Positions 20,551-30,320 of a stretch of 64,000 nt of DNA are shown piece after piece. Position 1 is the first letter of the stretch; every line of letters begins with the position of its first letter. The notes under the pieces are model-generated. The model did no database searches, was not told where the DNA came from, and was given only the letters and a program-made list of their open reading frames with translations. The position numbers and the translations under genes are program-made. Origin of the DNA: Agapetus fuscipes (lineage: Eukaryota > Arthropoda > Insecta > Trichoptera > Glossosomatidae); NCBI GenBank assembly GCA_951799405.1, contig OX637361.1:11692170-11756169 (forward strand). The letters run 5' to 3'.

Positions 20551-20666
20551 TACTTATAAAATATTATTGTGAAAATAAAACTACGTTTTAGAAAAAAAAA
20601 AAATTATTTTAAAATAAAATGAATTTTCACTGTGTGAATACACAAACCCTACAAAATCTAAGTAAT

Positions 20667-20955
20667 AAGTACTAACATCCTTTAGAATTTCTAATCAAGC
20701 ATTAAATTCAGGAATGTGTTTTTCGAAAATTCAATCGAATATTCTGAGTCAATAAATTAGCATTTAATTTGCCCAATAAAACAGCACGACAGTAAAAAAT
20801 ACAAACTTAATTAAAATACTCAAAACACCTGTCAAACATTAGGGATTTCTTTCCATCTTTTTGGTTAGCAACTCGGTGGGATGACGTCACAAATTATATT
20901 ACACTGTGATACTGTAAAGGAATTAATATTTAAGTAAAATACAGAAAAAAAAGAC
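20667..20955. other. unassigned stretch
   Basis: Nothing recognised. Confidence 0.35.
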
Positions 20956-20956
20956 G

Positions 20957-21091
20957 GAAAGAAATGGCGGTTGATCTGTAATGTTGGCGGCTAGGGTTTA
21001 TTAAATTGGAATTTGTTTTTGTTTGTAAATGGATATTTTGTATTTGGATATTATTATTTAGTGATGTATAAAATGTAATTTGTCGTGTGTG
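20957..21091 (+). mobile_element. LINE-B 3' UTR joined to R1
   Basis: AAGAAATGGCGGTTGATCTG, GTTGGCGGCTAGGG and AAAATGTAATTTGTCGTG lead without a break into R1 at 21092, as at 53572, 58975 and 61722. Confidence 0.8.
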
Positions 21092-21348
21092 TGTGTTCCT
21101 TGACTTATAGGTTGGTATGCGGCTGACCACCCATGCTGTAAAAATGGTTCACTTTGCCAATGTCACCCCTGTCTCAGGGAAGGACGGCAAGAGTTGCAGG
21201 GTGTATGTCCATTTGAGATTTGGTTTTTATGTTGTAGGTTCACATGAGGCATGTGCAAGCGCGAACTTGTACGTGTCTGGTTGTGAGAATGCATGTAATG
21301 TGAATCTCCAATGTAACATATCCTTGCAACTTAGATTAGATTAGATTA
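21092..21348 (+). mobile_element. R1 as 3' end of a LINE-B copy
   Basis: Young R1 subtype with GTTGCAGGGTGTATGTCC. A 75-codon open frame here is shared with 59161, but it only follows the repeat sequence. Confidence 0.9.
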
Positions 21349-21351
21349 AAA

Positions 21352-21650
21352 TAAAACTCTTTTTTTTCTTGACGAGTTGATTTATTTCCTCGTGCGCTTA
21401 CGATGTTTCAAGAGGACAACTAACTCAATCTAAAATTACAAATGTGGATTCCGGAGAAAGTTTTCTAACCAAAGGAATCCACATTTGTAATTTTAGATGT
21501 GTTAGTTGTTCTCTTGATAATGATGTGATAGCATCGAAAGCGCTCGAGGAAATAAATCAACTCGTGAACAGAAAGTTTGTGTTTTTTATTTTTTTGCATT
21601 ATTACTTAATTTGAAATGAATCTTCACAGTGTCAAAACATGAACCCTTAA
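21352..21650 (-). mobile_element. PLE foldback unit
   Basis: Arms about 21372-21452 and 21474-21564 are inverted, imperfect copies (GTTGATTTATTTCCTCG and CGAGGAAATAAATCAAC; AATCCACATTTGTAATTTT). Ends with the TCTTCACAGTGTCAAAACAT block, the reverse of the PLE start motif. Sits directly after an R1 tail. Confidence 0.7.
21510..21549 (+). ncRNA. hammerhead-type ribozyme with UUGAUAA core
   Basis: Stem I UCUC/GAGG; UUGAUAA at 21514-21520; extra U; stem II GAUG/CAUC; GAA at 21536-21538; stem III AG/CU with CG loop; cleavage base C at 21545. Stem II differs in sequence from the 7716 copy but pairs, which supports the fold. Confidence 0.65.
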
Positions 21651-21724
21651 ACTAATACTAAAAAGGACTTGACATCGAATCATGTTGAAACCAATAGATT
21701 ATAATATAAAGTATCTATTTTATT

Positions 21725-21920
21725 TTTTAGTGTTGATCTATTAACACAGTGAAAGTACATTTTTATAAGTTTAAAAATTCAAATGGGTAAAACATAGTTG
21801 TAATCATCGATATAAATTATATACATATTTTATTTAGATCAATGGTTGTAATTCACTTATTTATCTCTTTTTTGTGCTCGAACATTTTCGCCTAATAAGG
21901 CATCTTCAGGAGCAGAATGG
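21725..21920 (-). mobile_element. PLE terminal-repeat unit, single arm
   Basis: TTAACACAGTGAAAGTAC, then GGTAAAACATAGTTGTAAT and a minus-strand ribozyme; the same order as the left half of the 7566 unit. Confidence 0.65.
21875..21914 (-). ncRNA. hammerhead-type ribozyme (PLE), complete
   Basis: Minus strand: stem I UGCUC/GAGCA (five pairs); core CUGAAGA; extra U; stem II GCCU/AGGC with UAUU loop; GAA; stem III AA/UU with UG loop; cleavage base C in triplet UUC. Every core position matches the hammerhead consensus. Confidence 0.8.
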
Positions 21921-21924
21921 TTTA

Positions 21925-22958
21925 TAAGTATTTTGCTGCCCGCATGGCGTAAATAGATTCAAATGCGTGACGGCAAAAACAGAAAATGCATATCTGTCGG
22001 GCCATTGCATTTAATAATGGTGTTTTTGCAGAAACGTGTTCACATCTTCTGCTAATATTTGCAATATTAATTTGATAAACGCACCGTCCGGTGGTGTGGC
22101 TGTCAAGATTTCCATAAAGCGGGCGACCTCATACGGGCAGCGACATTTTGCCACCGTTTCACGTAATTGCTTCATTTAGAAATTATTTTACAGCACCTTA
22201 GCTAAAACAATAAAAAAAGACAGCTTATTACTTATGTTTTGATCTTTTTTTTCGTTTATATAACTCAAAAATGTACAAATAAACTTGTGAATCGTTGTAT
22301 CAAATAATCTATGTCAAAGGAAGAAACAAAACGCGGCAGGGAAAAGTGTTCCAATTTCGAATTTTTAATTCGTGGATTCTCTATGGTTATTAATTAGTGA
22401 TGCCAGGCGGCTTAATTCAGATGTATTTGTTACAAGTAGGTAAATAAATTGATAAATATTTATTTAATAAAAAAATATATATATATATTATTAAGAGCAT
22501 TTTAATCATTTTTAAGTACACTTATGAATATAAAATATTATACTGCGTAAACAAAATATAACGATGCATTTTTATACATTCTTAGCAGAATGCCAATTTT
22601 AATTTTTCATATGGTATTATTTTGCACAATCAGTACTGCCAATCGTTGGAAATATGTTTTAAGCTGTTAAGTTTTCGGGATTGGTAGAAAATAAATATAT
22701 ACCTACCTGAATAAAATTAACGTTTTTTAAATGACATTAATTTGACGATATATTTTTATTAGAAAAATGATAAACGTGTGTTTGGGCGATGGCGGCAAGG
22801 TGTTAACTCGTGGTTTCCTGTTTGCAGTAACTGTCATGGGGGCGATTCATACTTTAATGTTTTTATTATGAAAAACATTATTTTCACATAAAAAAAGACA
22901 CGTAAAAACAATACCTAGGTACATTCTTCGATCACCATGTTTTTGACTATTCGAGGGC
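21925..22958. other. unassigned stretch
   Basis: AT-rich; contains a short (AT)n at 22475. No open frame of note, no repeat family recognised. Confidence 0.35.
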
Positions 22959-22961
22959 AAA

Positions 22962-23248
22962 AAATGTAACTTCTTGCCGCGTTATCCCCGAAAGGTTTCG
23001 CATGTGGCGAGTGGAAACTATTTATTTTTACAGGTAAGGGGGCCAGCCTTACGCCAACCACTTCATTAGAAGTGTGGGTTTCCCAGCACCATTTATTGTG
23101 AAGACTGAGTAAACCTTGCCGGTATTTAATTTTGGGGTTTGAAATAAACGCCGAAACGGGAAATCATTTCTGACACCCTCGGCGGGATTCGAACCCGAGC
23201 TCACGGCATGGAATGCAAGCACTCTACCAACTGAGCCACCGACCGGAC
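22962..23248 (-). mobile_element. S1 SINE, full length
   Basis: Head at the right: GGGATTCGAACCCGAGC (reversed box B) and ACCAACTGAGCCACCGACC (reversed box A region). Body and 3' blocks (GTAACTTCTTGCCGCG) at the left. Confidence 0.9.
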
Positions 23249-23249
23249 T

Positions 23250-23870
23250 AAATAATTTTAAAATGTATGGGATCACAGCATCTTGTGAATGAAATAATTT
23301 TTGTTATTTATGAGTTTGTATACGGCATATAACAGGCTTCATTAACGTCTAAACACACACTTAACTTTTGTTTTATTAATTACCTTTCTTATTTCTCGCT
23401 CTGTGTAAACTATACTTTATGTGCCTATAAAAAACAGAAAGCCAAGTCCACACATCGTACAAACATTTGGAGCGAGTATGCCGAGTGGCCGAATATTCGT
23501 CAATCAAATCTAATATTATTAAATTTCTAGCTCGTGTAATTTTTTTTACGTTCAAGTGATATTTCACGGCATGGCGTCAAATGTTTTTTTTTCTATAAGT
23601 CAATATTCAAGTTGCAAAGGTGTGTTTTCAAAGTTAATGATAAAAAGTGAGAAATAATTCAATCAAAATGTTGATTTCTTATAGAAGCTACGTGTTTATA
23701 TACGAAAAGGTACTTTTGTTGTTGTTTACTTGATTAATTAGGTATCTGCATTCGCTAGGACACATCCAGCGAATGGATCTTTGGAGAGGATTTCGGTGAG
23801 CCTGGAGAGGTATTTAGAAGATTAAATTTGTTGCAATGGACTATCGAAAAAGTGTAAGGATAAAACAAAT
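23250..23870. other. unassigned stretch
   Basis: No family or gene recognised. Confidence 0.35.
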
Positions 23871-23871
23871 T

Positions 23872-24131
23872 AATTCCTTGACTTATAGGTTGTTATGAGG
23901 CTGACCACCCATGCTGTAGAAAATGGTTCACTTTGCCAATGTCACCCCTGTTTCAGGGAAGGTCGGCAAGAGTTGCAGGGCTTATGTTCATTTGAGATTG
24001 GGTTTTTATATTGTAGGTCCACATGCGGCATGTGTTAGCGCGAACTTATACATGTCTGCTTGTAAGAATGCTTTTAATATGAATCCCAAATGATACATAT
24101 CTTTGCAACTTAGATTAGATTAGATAAGATA
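23872..24131 (+). mobile_element. R1 repeat, full length
   Basis: Clean young R1, TTCCTTGACTTATAGG to a (TTAGA)n tail. Confidence 0.9.
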
Positions 24132-24139
24132 GGGGGAAA

Positions 24140-24510
24140 AATTATTTCCTTTCATTGCTTTTATCTTTTTTCCCCCACTTCATCGCTCCATCTCTGTCTG
24201 GGCCTTCCAAATCTTCTTCTTCCTCTTGGGTAGACGTTCATCATTATTTCGGATATCCACGCGCCTGGTATTCTGTGAACATGTTCAGTCCCCACCAATC
24301 TTTGCAATAGTACAAAGGTTGAAATACTGGATGTTTGGTTTATGCAGGACAGTTCATCATTCCTCCATATGTGTCACTCTTTTCATCCTTTCTGGACCAC
24401 ATATTAAAAGGAAAGTCTACACCGAATACCAAGCCCTATTATCTCAAATCATATCATTCACAGTCTTTTCTAGTCATTCCTCTGAAGTAAGTCATTTCCA
24501 CCTTATGTAG
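24140..24510 (-). mobile_element. LINE C-terminal remnant (RTE/Jockey-like)
   Basis: Minus strand reads HVHRIPGAWISEIMNVYP and RRRFGRPRQRWSDEVG, the usual GHV...GRPR.RW.D block at the end of many LINE reverse transcriptase proteins. Stops interrupt it. Different from LINE-A to D. Confidence 0.6.
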
Positions 24511-24610
24511 GTATATATATTAGACTCTTACTAAAAGATGATGTTGATGATGATGATGTCTCCATCCTTCCGGGCTTGTAGGCCATGTTCAATATTGTAG
24601 GCTGCTTATT

Positions 24611-24970
24611 AATACAAGGCTCAAGGAACATAACCGTTACTGCAGACTAGGCCAAACTGATAAGTCAGCGGTGGCTGAACATGCGTTGCTCGATAACCAC
24701 GACATTAATTTCAAGGATACAAAAGTACTTGCAAAAACCGGTGGTTATTATGCTCGTCTAAATAGAGAGGCCATAGAAATTTACAAAAATAAAAATTTTA
24801 ACCGAAAAGAGGAGGGAATGAAAGTAAATAAAATATGGCGTCCAGCTCTGGAAAGTTTAAAATTTCAAACACTGCCTTTCCCGCCAAATTTACAAGCCCC
24901 GCCCACTCCACATAGACACATAAATACCGCATGCTCAAATCAAAGCGATCAGTCGAAGAAGAAGCCCTGA
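24611..24970 (+). pseudogene. PLE protein C-terminus (GIY-YIG endonuclease part), truncated
   Basis: PLE proteins join a reverse transcriptase to a C-terminal GIY-YIG endonuclease that nicks target DNA; here only the last ~120 codons remain. The frame reads through TRLKEHNRYCRLGQTDKSAV, AEHALLDNHDINF, REAIEIYKNKNFNRKEEG and IWRPALESL, and stops at 24970. The glutamate in REAIEI and the asparagine in NFN are the family's conserved active-site neighbourhood. The start codon, the reverse transcriptase and the GIY motif itself are absent because the copy is 5'-truncated, so no enzyme can be made. The hammerhead overlaps and follows the stop codon. Family call is strong; exact PLE clade is not decided. 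Confidence 0.85.
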
Positions 24971-25010
24971 AGAAGTCAGTCGCACGTCACTGACGAAACG
25001 TTGCAAAAAG
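24960..25010 (+). ncRNA. hammerhead-type ribozyme (PLE)
   Basis: CUGAAGA at 24967-24973; extra A; stem II GUCAGU/ACUGAC, six perfect pairs with an eight-base loop; GAAA; ACGU; cleavage triplet GUU ending 25002. Stem I pairing is poor, unlike at 16879, so activity is uncertain. Confidence 0.65.
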
Positions 25011-25141
25011 AGAAAAAAGAATAAGCAGCCTACAATATTGAACATGGCCTACAAGCCCGGAAGGATGGAGACATCATCATCATCAACATCATCTGAAGCC
25101 GGCCATGAAAGCCTTAAAACACTTATCTTACTAAAAGGTTG

Positions 25142-25400
25142 CCTCCTTGACTAATAGGTTAGTATGAGGCTGACCACCGATGCTGCAACAACTTGTTTCA
25201 CTTTTGGCAATGCCACCACGGTTTCAGGGAAAGGCAGCAGGAGTTGCAAGATTTATGTTCATGTGAGGTTTTTTTTATTTGTATGCACACATGCAGAATG
25301 TGTAGGCGCGAACCTTCATGTGCTTGTCTGTGAGCATGCATTTAATATGAGCCTTAAATGCTACCATATCTTTGCAGCTTAGATTATAGACTAACAGGTT
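25142..25400 (+). mobile_element. R1 repeat, older subfamily
   Basis: TTGACTAATAGGTTAGTATG start, CTTTTGGCAATGCC and GTAGGCGCGAACC inside; nearest relatives are the copies at 1 and 33075. Confidence 0.85.
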
Positions 25401-25402
25401 GG

Positions 25403-25690
25403 TTCCTTGACTAATAGGTTAGTATGAGGCTGACCCCCATGCTGTACAAACTTGGTCCACTTTTGGCAATGCCATCACTGTTTCAGGGACAGGCGGCAGG
25501 AGTTGCAAAGCTTATACGAGTATTCATTTGAGATTTGGTTTTTGTTTTATGTAGGTACACATCCAGCATGCATCAATATATCTTTGCAACTTAGATTATA
25601 GATTAACTACCAACAAATACGGTGTGTCTGCTTGTGGGAATACGTTTAATATAAATCTTAAATGTAATATAATATAAGATTAGAGATAAT
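25403..25690 (+). mobile_element. R1 repeat, older subfamily, plus a second 3' end
   Basis: A tandem second copy (25403-25608) with an internal deletion after ACATCCAGCATGC, then a loose R1 3' piece (25628-25690, CTGCTTGTGGGAATACG). Confidence 0.75.
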
Positions 25691-25694
25691 ATTA

Positions 25695-26070
25695 TTAAAA
25701 ATATTCGTTGAAATGTTTCGTGCTGTGTGTAACAGCTTTGTAGGTCTCCTGGGTGTCAGTGTGACAATCCAGTGTTCATAAAGATGGTTGTGTGTCTCGT
25801 CTCTTGCACACATGGCGGCTGGATAACGGTACAGATAAATCAGACACAGGAAGCTGCGCTGACACTTCCTCCCGTGGACCCCAGACCATCTTAAGATCAA
25901 CAAATGATCCTCACTCTAATCCTTGGATCATTTCTAGTTATAAATCTTCACGTACAACTCCTAAATTGGATGAAAATCTGAAATTAATACAAATCGATGT
26001 TTCTTGAACGCCCTTTTGATGAAACTGACATTCTGGTAAGTTGGTACTTAATGAACTTAAAAGATGGTTT
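25695..26070. other. unassigned stretch
   Basis: Open frames of 71-81 codons on both strands overlap; no recognisable protein. Confidence 0.35.
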
Positions 26071-26076
26071 AATCTT

Positions 26077-26268
26077 ATTTAATCCAAGTTGCAAATATAT
26101 TTAACATTAAAGATTCACATAATATGCATTTTCACAGACAGACACGTATAAGTTCCACATGTGGCATGTTTAAGCGCGAACTCATACGTGTCTGCTTGTG
26201 AAAATGCATATAATGTGAATCCTTGATGTTACATATATTTGCAACTTAAATTAGATTATATTAAATGA
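26077..26268. mobile_element. head-to-head pair of R1 3' halves
   Basis: A minus-strand R1 3' half (26077-26152) is fused to a plus-strand R1 3' half (26153-26268) at CACATGTGG, so the DNA can form a hairpin of about 75 bp. Confidence 0.75.
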
Positions 26269-26550
26269 TGTTTGGTAGTTTTTTTTAAATGTCACATGGA
26301 AATGAATACGAAAATATAAAATAGTTCCTATATGTGTATTTGTTTACAAAATATAAACAAAACCTCAATAATATCAAAACGACAATAATATATTCAGTAA
26401 ACTTAAAAATTCTGTATAATAATAATTAATTAAACTTTTTGACGGAGTCAATATGTTGGTAAAAGAACCACACACAAAAATACTGTAGGTACATTTAGAT
26501 ATTATGTAGGTACATATGTATTTGCAAGAAAATATTGTGTGCAGTCATTT

Positions 26551-26797
26551 CGCACGTTTAATAATAAAGAGCAATAACTCGAAAATTGGGAAAATCGAGA
26601 TTTTGTAATAAATCGCAAGAACAATGCGAGAAGAATAGGTAGAATGCGACAGCCGTTCAATTTGGACGAATATGACCGAGATAAAACATCGGTCGCCTTT
26701 TTCATCCCATACAAGTTGTACTGGTTGTCTAAACTTCAAACGTGATTTCCCAACATTTTTATTTTTCGAGTTATTTCTCTTTATTATTAAACGTGCG
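26551..26797. mobile_element. M3 MITE, full length
   Basis: Ends CGCACGTTTAATAATAAAGA and TCTTTATTATTAAACGTGCG are inverted copies; similarity continues through AATAACTCGAAAA. 247 bp, no coding capacity. Copies at 51278, 52454 and (truncated) 60828. Confidence 0.85.
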
Positions 26798-26799
26798 AT

Positions 26800-27390
26800 T
26801 TATTAATTTATGGAATACCGTAATTTAGAGATCATACCGTTTTGATTACAATTTATAAAAAACAATATTGCTTTCAATTTCAAAATTAATGTTTAAAAAA
26901 GAATAATCCAATTCCATCGTAAAATAATCCATTTAATGTGTATTTAAAAAAAAACATCTTACATATATATTTTATATGTATCCGCCATCTCTGTTCTTTT
27001 CTATTTGTTCCCGGTCTCAATGAGTGAAAGAGATGACACTTGACTTTATGAGATTATTGACAAAATATACAATTAAAATTATATAATGGACTTTCACTGT
27101 GTAAACTACCAAACCCTGAAAAATAATTAAAATTATTATTGATAATATTATGCATACAGTTCCAAAAATTATCTCGCGTGTCGATGGACGCTGTGAGTTT
27201 GTTTGTCGAAAATAAATAGATTTGTGCATTTTTAATTACTTTTATTTAGTACAATCAATCTGTAGAATTAAAATGTTGTTTTTTGGAAGTGAATGATAAA
27301 GTGCAGTGCGTGTTTTCAAGATGCGTGCATCATTTCGTCCAATGAAGAAAGCAGTGACTTCAGGTTAGTTTTTTTCTATGAAATAATAAA
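26800..27390. other. unassigned, with one PLE-type motif
   Basis: CTTTCACTGTGTAAACTACC AAACCC at 27091-27115 is the reverse of the PLE start block, but no arms or ribozyme are seen around it. Confidence 0.4.
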
Positions 27391-27393
27391 CTG

Positions 27394-27575
27394 TAACTCT
27401 AACTCTGTCGCCATTCCGCTAGGGGGGAGGGGCAGAGCCTCTGCAGAGCTGCCTCCATTTTTACCTATCCTTACATACCTCTTTCAATTCATTCATATCC
27501 TTCACCTTTTTCATGCATTTTCTTCTTTTACCCTCGCTTTGTATATCCCATTATTTCACAACCTCCACAATGTGA
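27394..27575 (-). mobile_element. LINE-A 3' end
   Basis: Minus strand: KRRKCMKKVKDMNELKEV-type region with stops, then GCGACAGAGTTAGAGTTACAG tail at the left. Confidence 0.75.
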
Positions 27576-27599
27576 TCACTCCCGGCATAAATAAACTCG

Positions 27600-27730
27600 G
27601 CACAAATTCTGTTGATAACAAATTGTGACGTTATACGACCGGGTTGCTAGGGGAAAGGAAAAACAATATTATTGGTTACTAAGGACTTCAGTCACATAGA
27701 TGTGTGACGATTGCTCGTCGAGAAATCAAT
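27600..27730. repeat. R8 repeat piece
   Basis: GTGACGTTATACGACCGGGTT and GGTTACTAAGGAC, then CTCGTCGAGAAATCAA; related blocks at 29085-29135, 37495-37610 and 63285-63355. Class unknown. Confidence 0.45.
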
Positions 27731-27892
27731 GTATTTTCAAATTCCTGCTGGATCCATTTTTTTACTACATACCTCGAATGGAATTGTCACAATTTTTACA
27801 GATATTATTTTTCCTTACGACTTAATTTTTTTTACGAATCCAGGAGATTTTTTTTTATTCTTAAATCCGCAATATTGCCAGTATAAAAATAA

Positions 27893-28075
27893 CAACTAAG
27901 ATTCACACTTTATGCGCCCCACAAGCAAACTCGAGTAAGAACGCCCTTTCACATACTACAAGTGTATCTAATTACAGAGGAAAACTCCAACCTCAAATAA
28001 ACATAGCCTCTGCAATTCTAGCTGCCTTTCCTTGAAACAGAGGTGGTATTGGCAAAAGTGAATCAATTTTGAGGT
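27893..28075 (-). mobile_element. R1 repeat, old and diverged
   Basis: AAGATTCACACTTTATGC, CTCTGCAATTCTAGCTGCC, CTTGAAACAGAGGTGG in R1 order on the minus strand; the head end is cut. Confidence 0.7.
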
Positions 28076-28145
28076 AAAGCAATTGTTTCGGATATAAAGC
28101 AGTTGTTTATTTTAATTTTGAGCTAACACTTCTTCAGTGGAAGCT

Positions 28146-28475
28146 CCGGTCGATAGCTCAGTTGGTAGAGTGCTTGCATTCCACGCCGAGAGCTTGGGTT
28201 CGAATCCCGCCGAGGGTGTCCGAAATGATTTCCCGTTTCGGTGTTTATTTCAAACCCCAATATAAAATACCGGCAAGGTTTACTCAGGCTTTACAAGAAA
28301 TGATTACCAACCCACTCAGGAGCTGGGAAACCCCCACTTCAACTGAAGTGGTTGGCGTAAGGCCGGCCTCCTTAGCTGTAAAAATAAAAAAGTTCAACTC
28401 GCCCCATGCGACCCCTTCGGGGATAACACGGCAAGAAGTTACACTATATGTGTAGCTTAGTTGCGTTAGTTGCCG
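28146..28475 (+). mobile_element. S1 SINE, full length
   Basis: The best S1 head: GATAGCTCAGTTGGTAGAG (box A) and GGGTTCGAATCCC (box B), 40 bases apart as in tRNA genes. The body includes GAAATGATTTCCCG and ACTTCAACTGAAGTGG; the 3' end is GCAAGAAGTTACACTATATG and TAGCTTAGTTGCG. Confidence 0.9.
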
Positions 28476-28499
28476 CACAAACTAACTTGTCGGGCCTCA

Positions 28500-28745
28500 G
28501 GTAGAGTATGGTTGGACTAGTGTTAGATTCCCTCCGAGGTTTGATAATTGATTTTACCGATTTGTACGGCAAGGGCAAGGTCTACTCAGTCTTCACAATA
28601 AATGAGAACCAGCCCCTTGTGGAAGCTGAGAAACCCCGGCCCCTTTAGCTATAAATATATTTGGATTCCACACGCCACAGGTTCCCCTTTGGGAACAACG
28701 CGGTAAGAAGTTGCATTGTATATGCAGCTTTGTTGTGCTGACTTT
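28500..28745 (+). mobile_element. S1 SINE, diverged, second in tandem
   Basis: Same block order as the copy before it but the head is nearly lost; GGGAACAACGCGGTAAGAAG marks its 3' part. Confidence 0.75.
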
Positions 28746-29145
28746 TTAACGTCAGTGGTACGTAATTATGTGCATATATCTTGCTTTAGTAATGTATGGC
28801 TGCGGGAGATTTATTTTGACAGTTATATGAATGGGAGCCGGGCGTACGTGTCTTCTTAATATGACATCTTTCATAAACACTTTTTTAAATCTTCTTTTTT
28901 CCGAGTCGCGAGCAACGTGTGCCCGAGAGATAACTCAAAACTGTACAAACAAGAACACAGCAGCTGCTCCTCGCCTGTAAAAATAAATAGGTGCCACACA
29001 TTTAAAAAAATACAAACATGACATGCTTGATTACTTGTACGGGTAAAAATCATTCAAAATGTCATAATGGGCTCCAAATTCCATCGAAAACAAAGTTTTG
29101 ACGTCACACGGCCGGGTTGCTTGGTAAAAAAATGTTTTTTTATTT
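28746..29145. other. unassigned, R8 block at 29085-29135
   Basis: TTTTGACGTCACACGGCCGG recalls R8; otherwise nothing recognised. Confidence 0.4.
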
Positions 29146-29347
29146 AATTCCTTAATTTAAAAGATGGTATGAGGCTGACCACCAAAATGGTTCACTTTGC
29201 AAATGTCTCCCCTGTTTCATGGAAAGTCATCAGAAATTTCAGGTTTAGTTGGAATTACGGTCGTTTGACATATTAACTACACAAAATAAATAACTACACA
29301 GTTAAAAAAACGGATATCAGACGAACATTTATAAGAGAACATACATT

Positions 29348-29390
29348 ATTCTCGACGTTTCGTTAGCGACGTAGCCAACGTCTTCTGTCT
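29348..29390 (-). ncRNA. hammerhead-type ribozyme, left arm, one core change
   Basis: Minus strand: CAGAAGA instead of CUGAAGA, then stem II GUUGGC/GCUAAC, GAAA, ACGU, triplet GUC. The U4 to A change probably weakens it. Confidence 0.45.
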
Positions 29391-29430
29391 CTGTCTCTGT
29401 CTCATCCCCAGTCGTCGTGGAGAGAGGGTG

Positions 29431-29470
29431 TCTCCTGAAGACGTTTGCTACGTCGCTAAAACGTCGAGAA
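29431..29470 (+). ncRNA. hammerhead-type ribozyme, right arm, damaged
   Basis: Stem I UCUC/GAGA and core CUGAAGA at 29435-29441 are intact, but bases are missing just before GAAA (GCUAAAACGUC), so the second half of the core is broken. Confidence 0.45.
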
Positions 29471-29720
29471 TGTTGTGAGCTTGCTTAAAACGGAATCATC
29501 TAATATCCGATAATTTTTTTTGACTATGTAGTTATTAAAGTTGTAAAAAAAAACAGATTAAATATATTAATTTTATATTAGTTTTTTTTATTTTGTAAGT
29601 GCAAATGAAGCATATTTTGTAAGGGCGAACTTACACGTGTCTGATTTTGGGCATGCATTTAATTCGAATCTTAATTGCTAATATACCAGTACCTACAACT
29701 CATATTATAGATTTTATTAA

Positions 29721-29965
29721 TGAAAGATCAAATTACTGAGCAATTTATTTTGTTAACAAGAATCAAGTAAGATGATTTTTTTATGATTTGTTAACAAGAT
29801 AATTAAAATCATATTATTCGCCCATCTTTTCACACATTAGTTTCACCGCCAGAAGTTAGATGTTTACGAGGTGAACTCATAAAAGGGAAACCATTAAATT
29901 ATTTAGTTACATTGAGTATGAGGAGCATAGAGATCCCATAGAGGAGCAGAAACTAACTTACTGCA
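29721..29965. other. unassigned stretch
   Basis: Nothing recognised. Confidence 0.35.
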
Positions 29966-29967
29966 TA

Positions 29968-30180
29968 ACTGTACTGTACTGTAACTGTACTGTAACTGTA
30001 ACTCTGTCGCCATTCCGCTAGGGGTGGCCAGAACCTCTGCAGAGTTGCCTCCATTTTTTCCTATCCTGACATACCTCTTTCAATTCCTTCATATCCATCA
30101 CCTTTTTCATGCATTTTCTTCTTTTACGCTCACTTTGTATATCCCATTCTTTCACAATCTCCTCAATCTGATACATACTA
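29968..30180 (-). mobile_element. LINE-A 3' end with long microsatellite tail
   Basis: The tail (ACTGTA)n at 29968-30000 is followed on the minus strand by CQDRKKWRQLCRGSGHP-type sequence and EEIVKEWDIQSERKRRK. 5' end truncated. Confidence 0.8.
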
Positions 30181-30320
30181 TCTATCACTTTTGCCTTAGT
30201 CCTGTTAAACGTTCAAATTGTGCAGACACATAAGACATGTTTATACGTGTCAAATTTTATGTTTTCTTGCTTTCTCCATTTTGTGTTTTGGCAACCAATT
30301 ACAACACATACCATAATGTC

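Larger units (their letters stand above)
20381..20656 (-). mobile_element. PLE foldback unit with target duplication, ribozyme on both arms
   Basis: Direct repeat TCTAAGTAAT at 20371-20380 and 20657-20666. Arms 20407-20489 and 20508-20590 are complementary with a few mismatches. It matches the unit at 7566 in reverse orientation, ending in TACACAAACCCTACAAAAT. Each arm holds its own copy of the hammerhead-like sequence. Confidence 0.8.
24538..25125 (+). mobile_element. Penelope-like element, 5'-truncated, with perfect 73-bp inverted ends
   Basis: A 12-bp direct repeat TCTTACTAAAAG (24526-24537, 25126-25137) flanks the unit. Its first 73 bases (24538-24610) are the exact reverse complement of 25020-25092. 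Between them lies the end of the PLE coding region and the ribozyme. It ends CTGAAGCCGGCCATGAAAGC and AAACACTTAT, like the unit at 58514. PLEs are known to carry terminal repeats in direct or inverted arrangement. Confidence 0.9.
29260..29560. mobile_element. PLE foldback unit
   Basis: Left arm (29288-29390) and right arm (29430-29535) are inverted, imperfect copies: ATAACTACACAGTTAAAAA against TGACTATGTAGTTAT, and TTCTCGACGTTTCGTTAGCG against its complement. Target duplication not clear. Confidence 0.7.
29149..29720 (+). mobile_element. R1 repeat split by a PLE unit
   Basis: Head part to about 29250 (CACTTTGCAAATGTCTCCC); 3' part from about 29575 (GTAAGTGCAAATGAAGC to CAACTCATATTATAG). Confidence 0.7.

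Noticed and set aside
21117..21344. 75-codon frame shared with 59161 and, partly, with other R1 copies
   Set aside because: The conservation follows R1 sequence identity, other R1 copies break the frame, and the product has no domain.
28150..28222. possible tRNA genes at S1, S2 and S3 heads
   Set aside because: Box A and B are good, but acceptor and anticodon arms do not pair and every case continues into the same SINE body.
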